A stretch of 64,000 nt of DNA from Onchocerca lupi. Its lineage: Eukaryota; Nematoda; Chromadorea; Rhabditida; Onchocercidae. The DNA lies in assembly GCA_028564675.1 (NCBI GenBank), contig JAOVVO010000152.1, positions 1-64,000 of the forward strand, in the 5' to 3' direction. The translations under genes were made by a program, and so were the position numbers. Shown here piece after piece: positions 51,576-63,618 of the stretch (the stretch's first letter is position 1; every line of letters starts with the position of its first letter). The notes under the pieces are model-generated. The model had not been told where the DNA came from. It saw only the letters and a list, made by a program, of their open reading frames with translations, and searched no databases.

Positions 51576-52614
51576 TTGAAATATTTCCTATTTCTGGAAA
51601 TTAAACTTGAAATCGAAACTTTTTTTAACTGAAAAATGCATAAGTGGAATAATGATAGTCAATATAAGAACGTACATACCTACGATCATTTAAATTAGAT
51701 TTACTGAAAAAATAATACGGTACGTGATAAAATCCGGATTTAATTCCGGTCAAACAGCAACAACACAGCTTCTCGAACCAATTCGTACTAATATGTTCAA
51801 TGTAAATGTAAAGCATGAATGATTTGCCAAAATGAATAATCCGATCGATTCTAAGTAAAATGCAATTTATAGATGTCTAATGCTTCAAATTAATGACTTT
51901 TCGTGCTGATTTTGATGAAATGCCACGTTCACGGAAAATTTCGCATTTCATGAATTCGAATTCCGCCTTCCGCTAACTTTTCTACTGATCGTTACATACG
52001 AACGCAATTGTTAATACAACACCCTAATAATATCCCCGCGACTTCCCAATGAATCACAGAACCTGCAAACTGAAATATCGAAAAAAGAAATGACAACTAG
52101 ATCTTGAACTTTTTCACAGACTATTTTATCGAATTTTAGCTATTTGTTCCCTTAGCCCGGTGGTGGAGGAGTAAATTGCCACTCTCTTTCAATTGATTGA
52201 TCCGATTGGATTTGGGTTGGGCTCACTAATGCGTGAGAAGGCGGGATGTATTGTTTTGTTATTAGTATTATATGATATTCATTTTCCGTACATGCAGCGT
52301 GTAATGCAGCGCAACGTAGAAGTGCATCATTTACTGAAACTTCACTTAATTCCCAAAACGTGACGTATTTGTTTCATGTGTTTTATTGAAACTTGACGAA
52401 TCTCGTCATAAAACCTTTCTCCCTTCGTTAGTAAACCTCACCTGTGGTCTTCTTCGAGAGTAGGAGGACTTTCTTATTGGTCTAATATCACCGACCTGTC
52501 TGAGATTCTCCTTAAACATTGAGAATGGATTTTCTGATTAGTTTACTATCATTGATTTCTCTACCCGTTGCTTAATTAATGTTTCAGTCGATTTTATTAT
52601 TGCGCTTCAGAAAG
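51576..52614. other. Divergent promoter region of C9orf78 (-) and hnRNP M (+)
   Basis: About 1.04 kb lies between two outward-facing start codons. It is less AT-rich than other spacers, with GC-richer patches near 52140-52340. It includes candidate trans-splice acceptors next to each ATG (51595-51594 on minus, 52609-52610 on plus). No coding exon is supported. Confidence 0.5.
52609..52610 (+). promoter_or_regulatory. Candidate trans-splice acceptor of hnRNP M
   Basis: TTATTGCGCTTCAG is followed by AAAG and then the ATG at 52615. The four-base leader mirrors that of UBR7. Confidence 0.5.
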
Positions 52615-55600
52615 ATGACTTCATCGCTGTTAGATCGAGATTTCTCCCCACCAAGCTCGTTCAAAGATACAGGAGCAGGTGATCGATGGCGTGTAAAAAA
52701 TGAAAATTCGGGTAGCGAACGTTGGAGAATGAATAATGAAGTTGAAAGTAGCGGTGGTGGTAATGGAAGTGGTAATAATGGTAGTGAACGTTGGTCACGA
52801 CGTGAAAGTGGTACAGACCGAACGGCTGGTGGTCAACGTCGTGGTGGCAGTCGTGATCGTAGCCCGCGGAGACTTCGAGATAGAGGTCAGTTTATAAATT
52901 TATGTGGATTAAATTTGAAGATGTTATGTTTTAGTACAGCTTCCCACCTTGATTGAACTTTTTAGGATTCAAAGTTACTTCAAAGTCTGGTTTTTTTTTT
53001 TCAAATGTATTTGTGGTTACCGTTTAATTAATGAAGAGACTTTAAAATACGAAGAGCATTTTGAAATTTTTCTTGTCTCGAGATTTTCACAGTGTTGCTA
53101 TCGTTAGATAGCAGTCGTCATAAGTGCGTGCCACATGAATTGCATGCGTCATACGACTGTTCGATTCACCTTTGAGCCACCTCTTATCTTATGATCATAG
53201 CGGCGTAGATTATGTGGTTTCCGTCGTTTCACATTCTTTACTTTCTCGTTTTCAGTCGGCAGTATCTAAAACAAAATTTGAAATTTATTGAATTGTTTAG
53301 AAAAATAACTTTATGATCAAATGTTGGGAACGCGATGTAGTTCCTTGATCTCGAAGTCCTTTTTTTTGTGTGGCAAGCCACTGATTGTTTCTTCAAATTT
53401 CTGGATAGCTGCTTTCTCATCATTGAAATATTCGGCCATTGTTTCATTTAACATTATTTCATCTGTCTGTGAGACACGTTGGACATCTTCTGGCATAAAT
53501 TTAGATGGTCGTCGAGGCGGCGCCGGTGGCGTACGTAATGACCGAATGGTTTACATCGCAAATATTCCATATGATGTACGTTGGATGGAACTAAAAGATT
53601 TGGTTCGAGAAAAGGCTGGTGAGGTATGATCTGTTTTCTAGTTTGACTTTGACTTTTGCAGGTTTTCACATTATTTGTCGCTGTGTCCAGAGGTAATATT
53701 TTGATTATGATCATGCATATAAGTACATCTGATAATATCAGTTTGATTTGAAAATATAGCGAAGTTGCATTCAGAAGCTTTTGTCGGTATTTCTTAATTT
53801 CGATGCTTAATTAATCTCATGCAGTTTTTCGGGATAGAATGAAATTTCGAAAAGTTTTATTGGGTTTTTGGTTTTGAATTTACCTGGATATCCGTATTAT
53901 TGATTCTGGTGAATGATATCGTCTGGTTTTCTTGCTTGTAATAATGAAATTGTTCTGCCTTGTAATATCCAACTGGTCGACTGAATATCTCCTGTTAAAT
54001 ATCAGGATAGTTCGACCATTCAGTGCAGCATGTTTTATCCGTTAATCACGTGACCTTTGGTCATGGTCAAACATGCAATCATTTGAGATATTCGTGAATT
54101 AACGATCATGATGGGTTTAATTCATTTATGTAGGTTTTCGATATTCTGGCGAGCAAATTAACAGGATGTCTTTTCGGCTTGTTTGAATCATTCGAAAAAA
54201 GTGTCACTCAATACTTTGATTGTACCATTCGTTGAATCATTACACATGTATTTGATGACACAACTTAAGGTAATACTGATGAGAAAAAAACTTCCATCTC
54301 TGAAGTAGTAAAAAAAGCTACTTTGGTCATTTAGGTTAATTTTGTGGAGCTTCTGGAAGATCGTAAGGGAAAATCGAAAGGTGCAGCAGTTGTTGAGTTT
54401 CGAGAAAAAGAATCAGTTCAACGTTGTGTCGATGCTTTGCATCGTTATCCAATGAATGATCGTTTGCTTACAGCAAAGGAAATTCGAGTAAATATTTTGT
54501 GACTCATACACTATTCTTAATTCATCTCACAATTTTTCATCCTTTATATGTAGTTATAGCTAGTAACTTCGTTGTAAAAGGATAGAATGGTTTACGTTTT
54601 AATTTATTGGTTTCTTTTTGATTCCTTTTCAATTTCTCCGCTCGTTTTCCTTCTTTGAAAACATGTTTTGATATGTGAATGCGAATGCCATAGTTGGTGT
54701 TTAACTAAGTTGTTCCTTTTTTCCATATGGTCAAGTTCACTTTTAAGCTGCCATTACTGATCTTTTCTTTCCCGTTAATTGTTCCGTCGAATTTTTCCCT
54801 AGATAATGTCGCAGTTAATGTGTTAGGTAATAATCAAAAATTACCCTGCGCTTAAAATTTCTTGGATCAGTTAGTTTATTATTTTCTACGCACTACTCTG
54901 CAGATTTTATTTTTCGTCTTTCAAATTTTTGAAATGTTTATGTGTTCAGGATCCTGTCGCATTTTTCCGAAAAGTTAAGGAAGACACAGGTGTTGATTTT
55001 TTGAACGGTCTTCATGGCGGAACTGCTGCATCGAATTTGGAAACTCGTAATCGTCAGGAGGAGCAATTTGAAACATACGGTCTTAGTCCGGCATTTTTAC
55101 GACAACTTCATATTACAGGGCCATTGACCAATCGTGTTTTTGTGTCGAACGTTAGTTTCATATGTTATTTGCAACATTTCTTCTCATTCATAAATCCGCA
55201 GTATAATTTAGATTTTCATCTTGCATTCAAGGTTCAAATTTTCGAAGTCATACGTAATTTTGCTCTGTGTTTTAATATTTTCAAAGAAATATTTAAATTT
55301 AGCTCCCGTACAACGTACAAAGTGGACGAGTGACAGATTATTTCTCATTGGCCGGCAAAGTTACATGGGTTGATCTTCAATTAGACAAAGAAGGTCGAAG
55401 TAAGGGTATGGCTGTCGTACAATTCACTCATCCGATCGAAGCTGTGCAAGCCATTTCAATGCTAAACAATCAGCGTGTTTTTGATCGTCAGATCAATGTC
55501 AAAATGGATAAGTTCGATCCAATTGATGATCGGAAAGAAGGGGAATTACCTGTAGGTTTGCGTGGAGTTGGCATGGGTTTGGGCGCAAATGGCGCACCAT

Positions 55601-56272
55601 TAGGTGATGTTTCTTCAATAATTTCATCTCTTACCTCCTCGACGACATCCCATAATTCCTATGATAGCACATCAACTGCATATACCAGTCAGTCTGCTTA
55701 TCAAGGTGTGACAGGTCTTCAGCCAAGCAGCATTTCATCGGTTCTGCCATTTTCATCGACCTATACATCGGCATCTGCATCTCTCTCGGCTTCCAACTCT
55801 GGTTATTCTACATTCGGTGGCGTTGGTAGTTTCAATGGCTCGCGTTCGATTATCATCAAAAATGTGAGTTCTGCTTTTGCCGAATTTCAGCAAATGAAGT
55901 GGTAGTTTGATTGGGCGTTTTAATATTCCCGGATAACTTCTGTATTTCGATCTTTGGTTCTCGAAAAAGCATTAAGCTGGTATGATTCCGCTCTCGATAC
56001 ATTGAATTATGTTTGAAATATATCAGAAAATACACTATCCTCAACAATTAGTAACACAACAGAATCACTGCTTTCAGCTTCCTTTGGATTACACATGGCA
56101 GATTGTACGTGATCGTGTTCAACAGTTTGGTCCAGTAGATTTGACGGAAATGATTGCACCAGGCTGTGCCAAAGTTACTTTTACTGTAGCTGCGGATGCA
56201 GAACGTGCCCGTAAATCACTTCAAAATACCACCGTTGAAGGACGTGTTATTGGGGTCGAATTCTTGGCCTGA
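52615..56272 (+). CDS. HNRNPM: hnRNP M / MYEF2-type RNA-binding protein with three RRMs
   Basis: Exons: 52615-52885, 53505-53623, 54335-54487, 54950-55150, 55303-55863, 56078-56272 (499 codons plus TGA). The N-terminus is rich in Gly, Ser and Arg (SGGGNGSGNNGS, RRGGSRDRSPRR). RRM1 (about residues 104-180) starts RMVYIANIPYD, with GKSKGAAVVEF as RNP1. RRM2 (about 243-320) starts RVFVSNLPYN, with GRSKGMAVVQF. RRM3 (about 430-499) starts SIIIKNLPLDYTW and ends the protein. Ser/Thr/Gly-rich disordered sequence links RRM2 and RRM3. This order matches hnRNP M, MYEF2 and fly Rumpelstiltskin, which bind GU-rich RNA and control splicing and mRNA localisation. Introns fall inside the RNP2 motifs of RRM2 and RRM3 at the same place (SN|LPY and KN|LPL), a sign of duplicated domains. 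Intron 1 contains an apparent antisense gene (53149-53496). Confidence 0.95.
53149..53496 (-). CDS. Possible small gene nested antisense in hnRNP M intron 1
   Basis: Two minus-strand exons, 53496-53332 and 53265-53149, join in phase to give 93 codons and a TGA. The first reads MPEDVQRVSQTDE... and continues with FNDEKAAIQKFEE and KKKDFEIKELHR. The second is strongly basic (KNVKRRKPHNLRRYDHKIRGG) and follows a good acceptor (TTTGTTTTAG). The donor (CGC|GTTCCC) is weak; without splicing the frame stops after 59 codons at 53317. The ATG lies nine bases from the acceptor of hnRNP M exon 2. Local composition is far less AT-biased and more protein-like than the neighbouring intron. I do not recognise the family. 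It may be a short nuclear or ribosome-linked protein, a pseudogene, or a chance frame. Confidence 0.42.
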
Positions 56273-59200
56273 AGAAAGTGGAATTTTTGATTTCTTTGAA
56301 TCAGCAGCTGCGATATCGTGTTTTGTTCAGTCCATTAATTGTTCTTTTCATGATATTTTGTTTCGTCCAGTCCATTTTATTATTCCTTTCGTGACATTTG
56401 TGTTTCATCCAATCCATCTTATTGTTTCTTTGTTCAATACGTCTTTGATCTTTGGTCTTTTAAATTTTGAACTCCGCATTTTGGGATTATTCGCTTTAGC
56501 ACTATCAAAAAATATTTATAAAATAAGGGATGGATAGATCACATTAAGTGGATTAAAAAGTTTCTCGTAACTTTTTTATTTTAAAAGTTAATAATTAGAG
56601 ATACTTATTTATGATTCCGTTTTTTATTTTATCTTTCACTATTCAATGTATTTTGTTCTTGGAGAGAACGTTTTCTGTCATCATCATATTCCTCATATTC
56701 TAATTCATTTGGTTAATAATTTTTAAGCGATTTATTAAGTTTGTGACTAGCTCGTTTAATTTTCTCACATTTTCCAATATTTTCTTCTCTCATTTTTCCC
56801 AGAGGAGATATTGTTTGTGACTTTTGTTCGACTTTCTGAACCTAATTCATATTTTGAAATTACAAGTAAATACATTTTTATTTTTTTACTTGAAAAAGCT
56901 GATAATTTTGAGTCTGAAATATGGTGATTTTAATCATCGATTGGCATCATTCATAATTGTTCAATATAACGCTTTTTGTGATATAAGTTTTAAGAATTTT
57001 TTTTTCTTTTTTTTTTTTTCCTGTAAGTTATAGGGCTTTTTGGGTTTCAAAATGAGAAGGAATGGAAAAAAAGAAAAGAAGAAAGCTTCCAGGTATCGAA
57101 GTCGTTGAGTAATATTTTTTCAAAATCGTTTACAAATATTGTCCTTGATATATTTGTTTTATACTACGTAATGTTCATAGGATGAATGAAATGTGATAGT
57201 TCAAAGGTCAGAATTACTTGTGTAGTTATTATCATTGCATAAGTGTTTGGAATGTTACGATATAAGTTTCCGAGGTATATGACTATTTGTTACGCAAGTG
57301 ATAGCACCTCCTGTTTGCATCATCATCATCATCTCAATGGTATCATTTTACTCTTTTTAAGTGACGGTTAAAATGTTTTGTTTGATTAAATAGTTACAGA
57401 ATGATATTATGGGAAAATGTTCAAGGTTGTTTTGGAGTGGTATTCGTAAAATTAAATATTTAATATTTGCCATTGAATAATTGCCGGTAATACAGATATT
57501 TCAAGAGGAACCGAGTTCTTGCGCAATCAGTAGTCGCACATAGATTGTTTAAAACTAGCTACAAAAGTCTTTTGAAATTTAAGCCGGTAGTTCGGGTTGT
57601 TTAATAGTTTTTTTATTTACATAGCCAAGTATATATACAAGTAATAGATATCAATAACAAAATATTTCATATTTTCGATCAAGAAATCGAAGAAATTCGG
57701 AAATCATGGATCTTTGAAATAATGATGTCGATTATGTTGTTTTTGTCATAATTTGGTATGCAATTTCATTGGGCAAAATTCGTTTTGATAATGATGATAA
57801 TTATGGTTAATGCTTATTATGATGTGAGAATATAGCGATGATGAGATAGTTGAAGTTCTTACGACCAATGATGTCTATTTTATGTGTACCAAGCATGATA
57901 TAGATCATCATTATATATAGGTATATCTAAGTTGAATGAAATGGTTTCAGAAGCTTTTCCCAAAAATTCAGTACATTATCGAATTACGTGTTTAGTTCAC
58001 GTCACGTGGATAATCCTGACTGGAATGAATAATCTTGAAATGAAAAATCAATCACGTGGATAATCCTGTCTGAAGTCGACTAGATAATCTTGACTGAAAT
58101 GAAGTTTAAAATCTCGAATTACGTCATTCAATTCACTACGTATTTCTCGTACTCTTTGAATACAAAAGCACTATATACGAGATTAACAAATTGAAATCTA
58201 AACCTGAAAAAAGAACTAAGAAAATATGTAAAAGGAAATGTTGTATTATCATTGGCAAAAATTGAATTTTTATTCCGTTGGCAATTTTATTTTTTAATAA
58301 TTTAGATTTTTAAATGGATTATCATATCTAATTTATAGCTATTAAAGATTTGGAGAAATGATAATTTGTAGAACTAATTTATCCATTTTTCCAACTTTTC
58401 ATTCGAAATAAGTTACACTTTATTCCATTTGCAAATACCATTTATGCTCTGATATACTATATTTGAATATAAAAACTTATAATATGTTTGGATTTTACTA
58501 TATCGTTCTTGACTTATATTATGCTTAAATACAAAAACTTTTTTTTTTTTTGACAAAAATGCTCGTTTTTTATAGGACAAGGGATGTTGTATACTTTGTT
58601 TGAAATGAATTTCAAATATACATATGATTGCGATGTTCCATCTAATATATACATAAGTCATTTCATTCATGCCGAATGAATTTGTCTCTGAACATTCATT
58701 GTTAAAGGTTTGTAAATGCTTCAAACAAAATTCAATCAAAGTCTGAGCTTTTTGATTGCTCGTTGATAAATAGGATACTGGAAAAGAAGAGGGAAAAATT
58801 TGAGGAAAAAGGAAGAGAAATGGTTGAGTAAATTGTGTTTCAATAATTGGTTTGAAGAATCAAAGCAATGATGATAATATTGACAGGAAAAATGTGAAAT
58901 TTTTAAAGAGCAAAATAAACGAAATCATTACGAAAGCACTATTTCATTTCCAAAGATTTTCAACTAAATGAAATTCTTGCTAAAAAATAATTTTTTTTCT
59001 TCATTCCATTTGTTCTATTTGTTAGTTTTTTTTTTTTTTCTTTAAATATAGTTTGTAATATAGAGCTTATTTTTGAATAAAAGCTTTTGAATAATTTGAT
59101 TTATTTTGTTGGCATCACGAATAATTTGATTTGATTATTTTGTTTACAATGCTCGTAATCAAGAATTTTAGATGTACCATTTTATGATTGTTTCGCAAGA

Positions 59201-59513
59201 ATGTGTGAATAAATATAAAAGAAAAAAGAAAGTGGAATTATCGATAATATCAGTATCAATTTTAGAAAAGATCGGCATTTGATTCATCAATAATAATTCT
59301 AATAAATTCATATTAGGTTGTGGTTTTTTTCATTATTTTTGTCACTGATAGATGATAATTATCATGTTCTTTTAGGTCCTTAAGTATTTCAAATATTTAA
59401 CATTGCTATCAGCAGATTCAAAGCGTTTCTTCTGTTTGATTCAATTATATTACCTATTGATAATATTGAAATTCAATTGTGTTGTTTGTTCCATTTAATT
59501 AATTGTTTAATAA
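56273..59513. other. hnRNP M 3' flank and gene-poor AT-rich DNA
   Basis: No exon can be supported. It contains T-rich tracts, a CACGTG-bearing repeat (58002-58104) and short ATCATC runs (57320-57332). The open frames are short and low in complexity. Confidence 0.5.
58002..58104. repeat. Repeat with CACGTG and GATAATC(C/T)TG motifs
   Basis: A 17-base segment beginning TCACGTGGATAATCCTG occurs at 58002-58018 and exactly again at 58052-58068, 50 bases apart. A weaker third GATAATCTTGACTGAAATGAA follows at about 58083. The two CACGTG palindromes (58003-58008, 58053-58058) are E-box-like. Confidence 0.85.
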
Positions 59514-60594
59514 TTGCTTTCACTTAAAAATCCATTTCCGTTCAATTCTTATCAAGTCATATTAGCTTATGAACACTTTTATCATATACAAATTACAGTT
59601 TATTTTAGGTTTAAATATTTCAAATATTTAAATATCGCTTCGGAAAATTCAAGTGTTTTTTTTTTTATGCTATTTAATTATGTTGACATTAATTGCTTCC
59701 ATACATATTCACTAGATTCTTATTTACCGATACTTGACCAAATTATTAGAAATTTATTTATAAAGACGCCTCGCATGCCGATCCAGCTAGTTTATATGAA
59801 TAAAAATGAAAATTTTCAAAACATTAAATCTCCGGAAGTTCTTAAACACGCGTCTATTCGAATGCAACGTTGTATGAAAACTTCAAATCAATCGATGAAG
59901 AACTTGAAATGTTGTGTAAGAAATGAACAACAAACATTTACATTTTTATTTATATAGAAAAGCGAAGCTTATGATATTAAAAAACTTTGTATAATAATGT
60001 ATAATGTATAACACTTTGTATAATAATTTCGCTAATCGTAAATTTTGCCCAATTTTCTTAAGATTACTGAAATCATTTCTGAAATAATCGCAATATTTAT
60101 GAATGAAATCATTGAAAATTCCATTTGTTTGTTTGTTTGTTTATTTGTTTGATTGTTCATCAAACTAATAATGTTTATTTGTCCAGCAAACTAATTTATG
60201 TTTGTTTATTTGCTAACGCTCATATGACATTTGTTTCTGGGTTATTGTTGCATTGTTGATTGATGAATAGGATGCTATTATTATTGTAAATTCGTCGTCT
60301 GACAAACATTTTGCTTCATTATTGCTCTTGTCATCTTAATGAGAGCTTCCAATATATGCAAATGATTTGTTAGATGATGACAATGGAAGTGGACAAAGGA
60401 AATTAAGGAAGAGTTTTCTTAAGAAATTGAAAATTCTTAAGAAACCTTTCCAAGAGGAAAGAATGAAGAAACTTTTGAAAGAATTTGAAGATCCTGCTTC
60501 ATCTATGTTAGTTAATTGCATTTTTTGCTATTCTTTGAATATTATTCATTTATTTTTAAAATTAATTTATGTAAAATTAATTTTTTGTCAGTGA
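59514..60594 (+). CDS. Hypothetical two-exon gene of unknown function
   Basis: A 147-codon frame starts at 59514. Inside it a perfect donor (TGT|GTAAGA, 59917/59918) can splice in phase to a frame at about 60344-60594 whose N-terminal half looks coding (LLDDDNGSG, RKLRKSFLKKLKILKKPF, KKLLKEFEDPASS). The first frame contains LDQIIRNLFIKTPRMP and QNIKSPEVLKHASIRMQ. The second ends in a hydrophobic tail typical of translated AT-rich DNA, so a different end is possible. No family is recognised, and the acceptor (ATGAGAG) is weak. Either part could be chance. Confidence 0.22.
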
Positions 60595-61926
60595 CTTTCC
60601 CTTATCATAAATAAATTTGATAAAAGATAATTATAATTTTGAATAAAAAAGGAGAAAAACAATTAATAAAATTAATAATTAATTTCAATTGAATTTTGTG
60701 TTTTTCCTGCCAGTAATCTCCAAAACTGATAAATTAACAATGAGGAATTGACGAAAATAAGAACAAGAAATTTATTAGGTTGGACTTACAAAGTTGCTAT
60801 GAGCAAATAAATTTTTTTTGACAAGATATTCGAAAATAAAATGATTGAGCAGAAAGGGAATTATTATTTATATATAATAAATATGATTACCTTTCTGGAT
60901 TGAAATGGTAATTGTTGTCAGTCGGAAATCAAATCAACAATTTTAAAATTATCACGTCAAACATTGTCGATTAAATGCAAAATTGTTACAACGTAATTTT
61001 ACCATCATGTTATGGCTAAAAAAAAAGTTGAAAGTTTTAAATAGTATGAATAAATAATAGAAAGTCATATTCATTACACTTCAAATATAGCCATGATCTG
61101 CCGGATATTTCGGAGCAGAATTTCAAAAATAAGATTAAATTATTATTTTTTCAAAATGGATTTTTTTTCTTCTTGCAGTAATTTACTATTAATAAGATAA
61201 GAATTTTCGCCCAAAATTCAACGATTCCATGGCACATTGCGCCATAAATATATTCACATTTGCATAACTTATATATTTGTTTATAGGAAATGTTTATCTT
61301 TTGCATGACGTAACATAAAACTAATGCCAATTATCAGTATGTAAATCGGAACGTTCAGATATAGGAATTCTTGTAATATTATGCTTATTTTTATCCTTTT
61401 TTTTTATAATAAAATTTAAGAAGCTTTTTTTTTAAATAAATTTGAAATTAGAAATTAATTTTGGGCAAAATTATCATTAGAATTAGAATAAAATTCATTG
61501 CATTTAAAATTATCATTGATTATCCCTATATAAAAATATATTTTTATGAAAGAATCATTGTCACATAAATTATCATTTCATTTTTAAAAAAAATAAAATT
61601 TCCATCTTTTTTTTCTTGTAACTTTAAAATGTTCAAAGTAAAAGTAAAATTGGAGAAAATTTTGAAAAATTCAATAAACTTCAGCTCATTTTAAAGCAAA
61701 CATACATAGCAGATTGTTGAAATTCAATCAAAAGCAATTTACCAAATTGTTGTTGTTTGGAATAAACAGAAGCATTAAAGGCTAACAATAAATTAGCATA
61801 GCAATTTATAAGTAATCATTTATTGTGCATAAGAAGAGCAAAGCATCTTGTTCATTTGATGACAATGAGAGATGTTTCATGTTTATCGTGACATCTTAGA
61901 GGCGAAATGTCCAAAGTCCACGATAT

Positions 61927-61960
61927 GGAGGGGGGGGGGAGAGGGAGGCGGAGAAGGGGG
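61927..61960 (+). other. G-rich tract with quadruplex potential
   Basis: In otherwise AT-rich DNA, this 34-base stretch is almost pure purine and mostly G, with a run of ten Gs (61930-61939), GGG (61943-61945) and GGGGG (61956-61960). The ten-G run can be divided to supply four G-tracts on one strand. Confidence 0.7.
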
Positions 61961-63035
61961 CCGCGTTTTCAAGAATTTCAATCATTTCTTCTATCAAATA
62001 GATCAAAAATAATGGAAGTTTTTTTGTTGCAAGCAAAAAGGCTTCAAATGGCAGAATGTTATTGATATTTTTTAATAAAACAAATGATGAATAATACATT
62101 AATTCAATTAAATGATTATCTCTAATCTTTGGTCATTTTGATTTAAATACTATGTCGGAATAATTTCAAATATAAAGCCATAAATTTTCCTGTAAATGTT
62201 TTATTAAAAGAAATCAATTCGAAAATGAATTAATGATCGAATTTCAAATGTTTCTAAATTGAAATTAATATTAATGAATTTCAAAAACAAAAAAAACCAA
62301 CTCACATATTTTTTGATTTAAAAGATTCCTCCAATTCGTTTAAGCTAAAACATACCGCATCTCATTATTCAACCAAAAAATTCTACAAAAGTTTTTTGAT
62401 TTTAATTTGAACTTCAAATTTGAGTATTTAATTTCCTTAATTTTTTTATAAAATTTCTTACAAAATTCGAAAAATAATTAATACAGAGAATGAAAAAATT
62501 ATCTGCAAATCTTTTTAATATCATTAAGTTGTTTATTTGCTAAATGCATTATTGGCATGAAAATTAACTTATATAATACTTATATAATTACTTATATAAT
62601 TGAAATTAATCATTCAGATAATCGCCTAAATTGCTTTAAGTTAAAGCAATGCTTGAAATTAATTATTCAAATAATCGTTTAAAAATTGCTCCAAATTGAA
62701 ATAATAATCCTGGAATATTCAATTACGCAAAATCCTTAATTATGCCGGTGTGTTAATTATATCAGTTTAAATTTAGCCTGATTAAATTTAGCCTGATTCT
62801 CGTCATGAAGCAAGATCTATGTTATCGTGTCCCATAATTGCGGCCCCGCCTTAGAACTTTGTACTCTTTCCTCATTATCCGGTAAACAAGACACATTCGA
62901 ATATATTGTGTATATATGTGTGTGTATTAACATTTTTTCAGCAATCTTCTTCACTGATAATATAACTTTGTTATCAGTAAAATTTATTATCACTTATTAT
63001 CTTCAACCATTTTGTATCCCTCAGAATCGAATGTT

Positions 63036-63312
63036 TTTTTCAAATAAATATTTAAATTTTAAAATTTTAGATATTTGGCAAATTTAGCATATCTGATTGT
63101 TTATTATTTTTAAACAAATTTTTGAATTTCTAAATTTTAAATATTTAGTTAAATTCAATATTTCCAATTGACCAATATTGTTAAAACAAATACTTAAATT
63201 TTTAAACTCAACATATTTGGTTAAATTTGACATTTCTCTCATTTAATACTTTTAAAACAATTATTTAACTTTTTTAATTCTAAATATTTAGTTAAATCTA
63301 ATATTTCTGATC
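63036..63312. repeat. Degenerate ~72-bp tandem repeat, about four copies
   Basis: Copies start near 63038, 63111, 63184 and 63255. Each follows the order AAACAAATnnTT, AATTTnTAAA, ATATTTnGTTAAAT, then ATTTCT/CC. Copies have diverged but keep the same order of blocks. Confidence 0.7.
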
Positions 63313-63364
63313 GTATGAATCTACGGATAAAAAAATATATCTGTCATTTTGCAATTTAGCATTG

Positions 63365-63480
63365 TCATATTATTAATCTTGGTATTATTAGTATAATATT
63401 ACTAGTCTTGGTACTGTATCATAATCAGCCTTGGTACTGTAATATTGTTAGTCTTGATACTGTGATATTATTAGTCTATT
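63365..63480. repeat. ~24-bp tandem repeat, about five copies
   Basis: The block TAATATTATTAGTCTTGGTACTG recurs about every 24 bases with substitutions. It ends about 140 bases before the forkhead ATG. Confidence 0.75.
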
Positions 63481-63618
63481 TCTAAGTGATTTTTTAATTA
63501 TTTTGGTAATTAATTATATATTGATAATAATACTATGACATACTAAATTACGAATAATTATATTGGAGAGAATATTTCGATTGGTGAACAAATTGAAATT
63601 CGACGAAATTTCAACAAA

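Larger units (their letters stand above)
60595..63618. other. Gene-poor DNA upstream of the forkhead gene
   Basis: No coding exon is seen. It contains a G-rich tract (61927-61960), ATATAAT repeats and a TTGCTTTAA/TTAAAGCAA palindrome (about 62567-62710), a degenerate 72-bp tandem array (63036-63312) and a 24-bp array (63365-63480). These last elements lie directly upstream of the forkhead start codon. Confidence 0.5.

Noticed and set aside
56196..56537. 113-codon frame overlapping the hnRNP M end
   Set aside because: It overlaps the real third RRM in another frame and continues into the T-rich 3'UTR.
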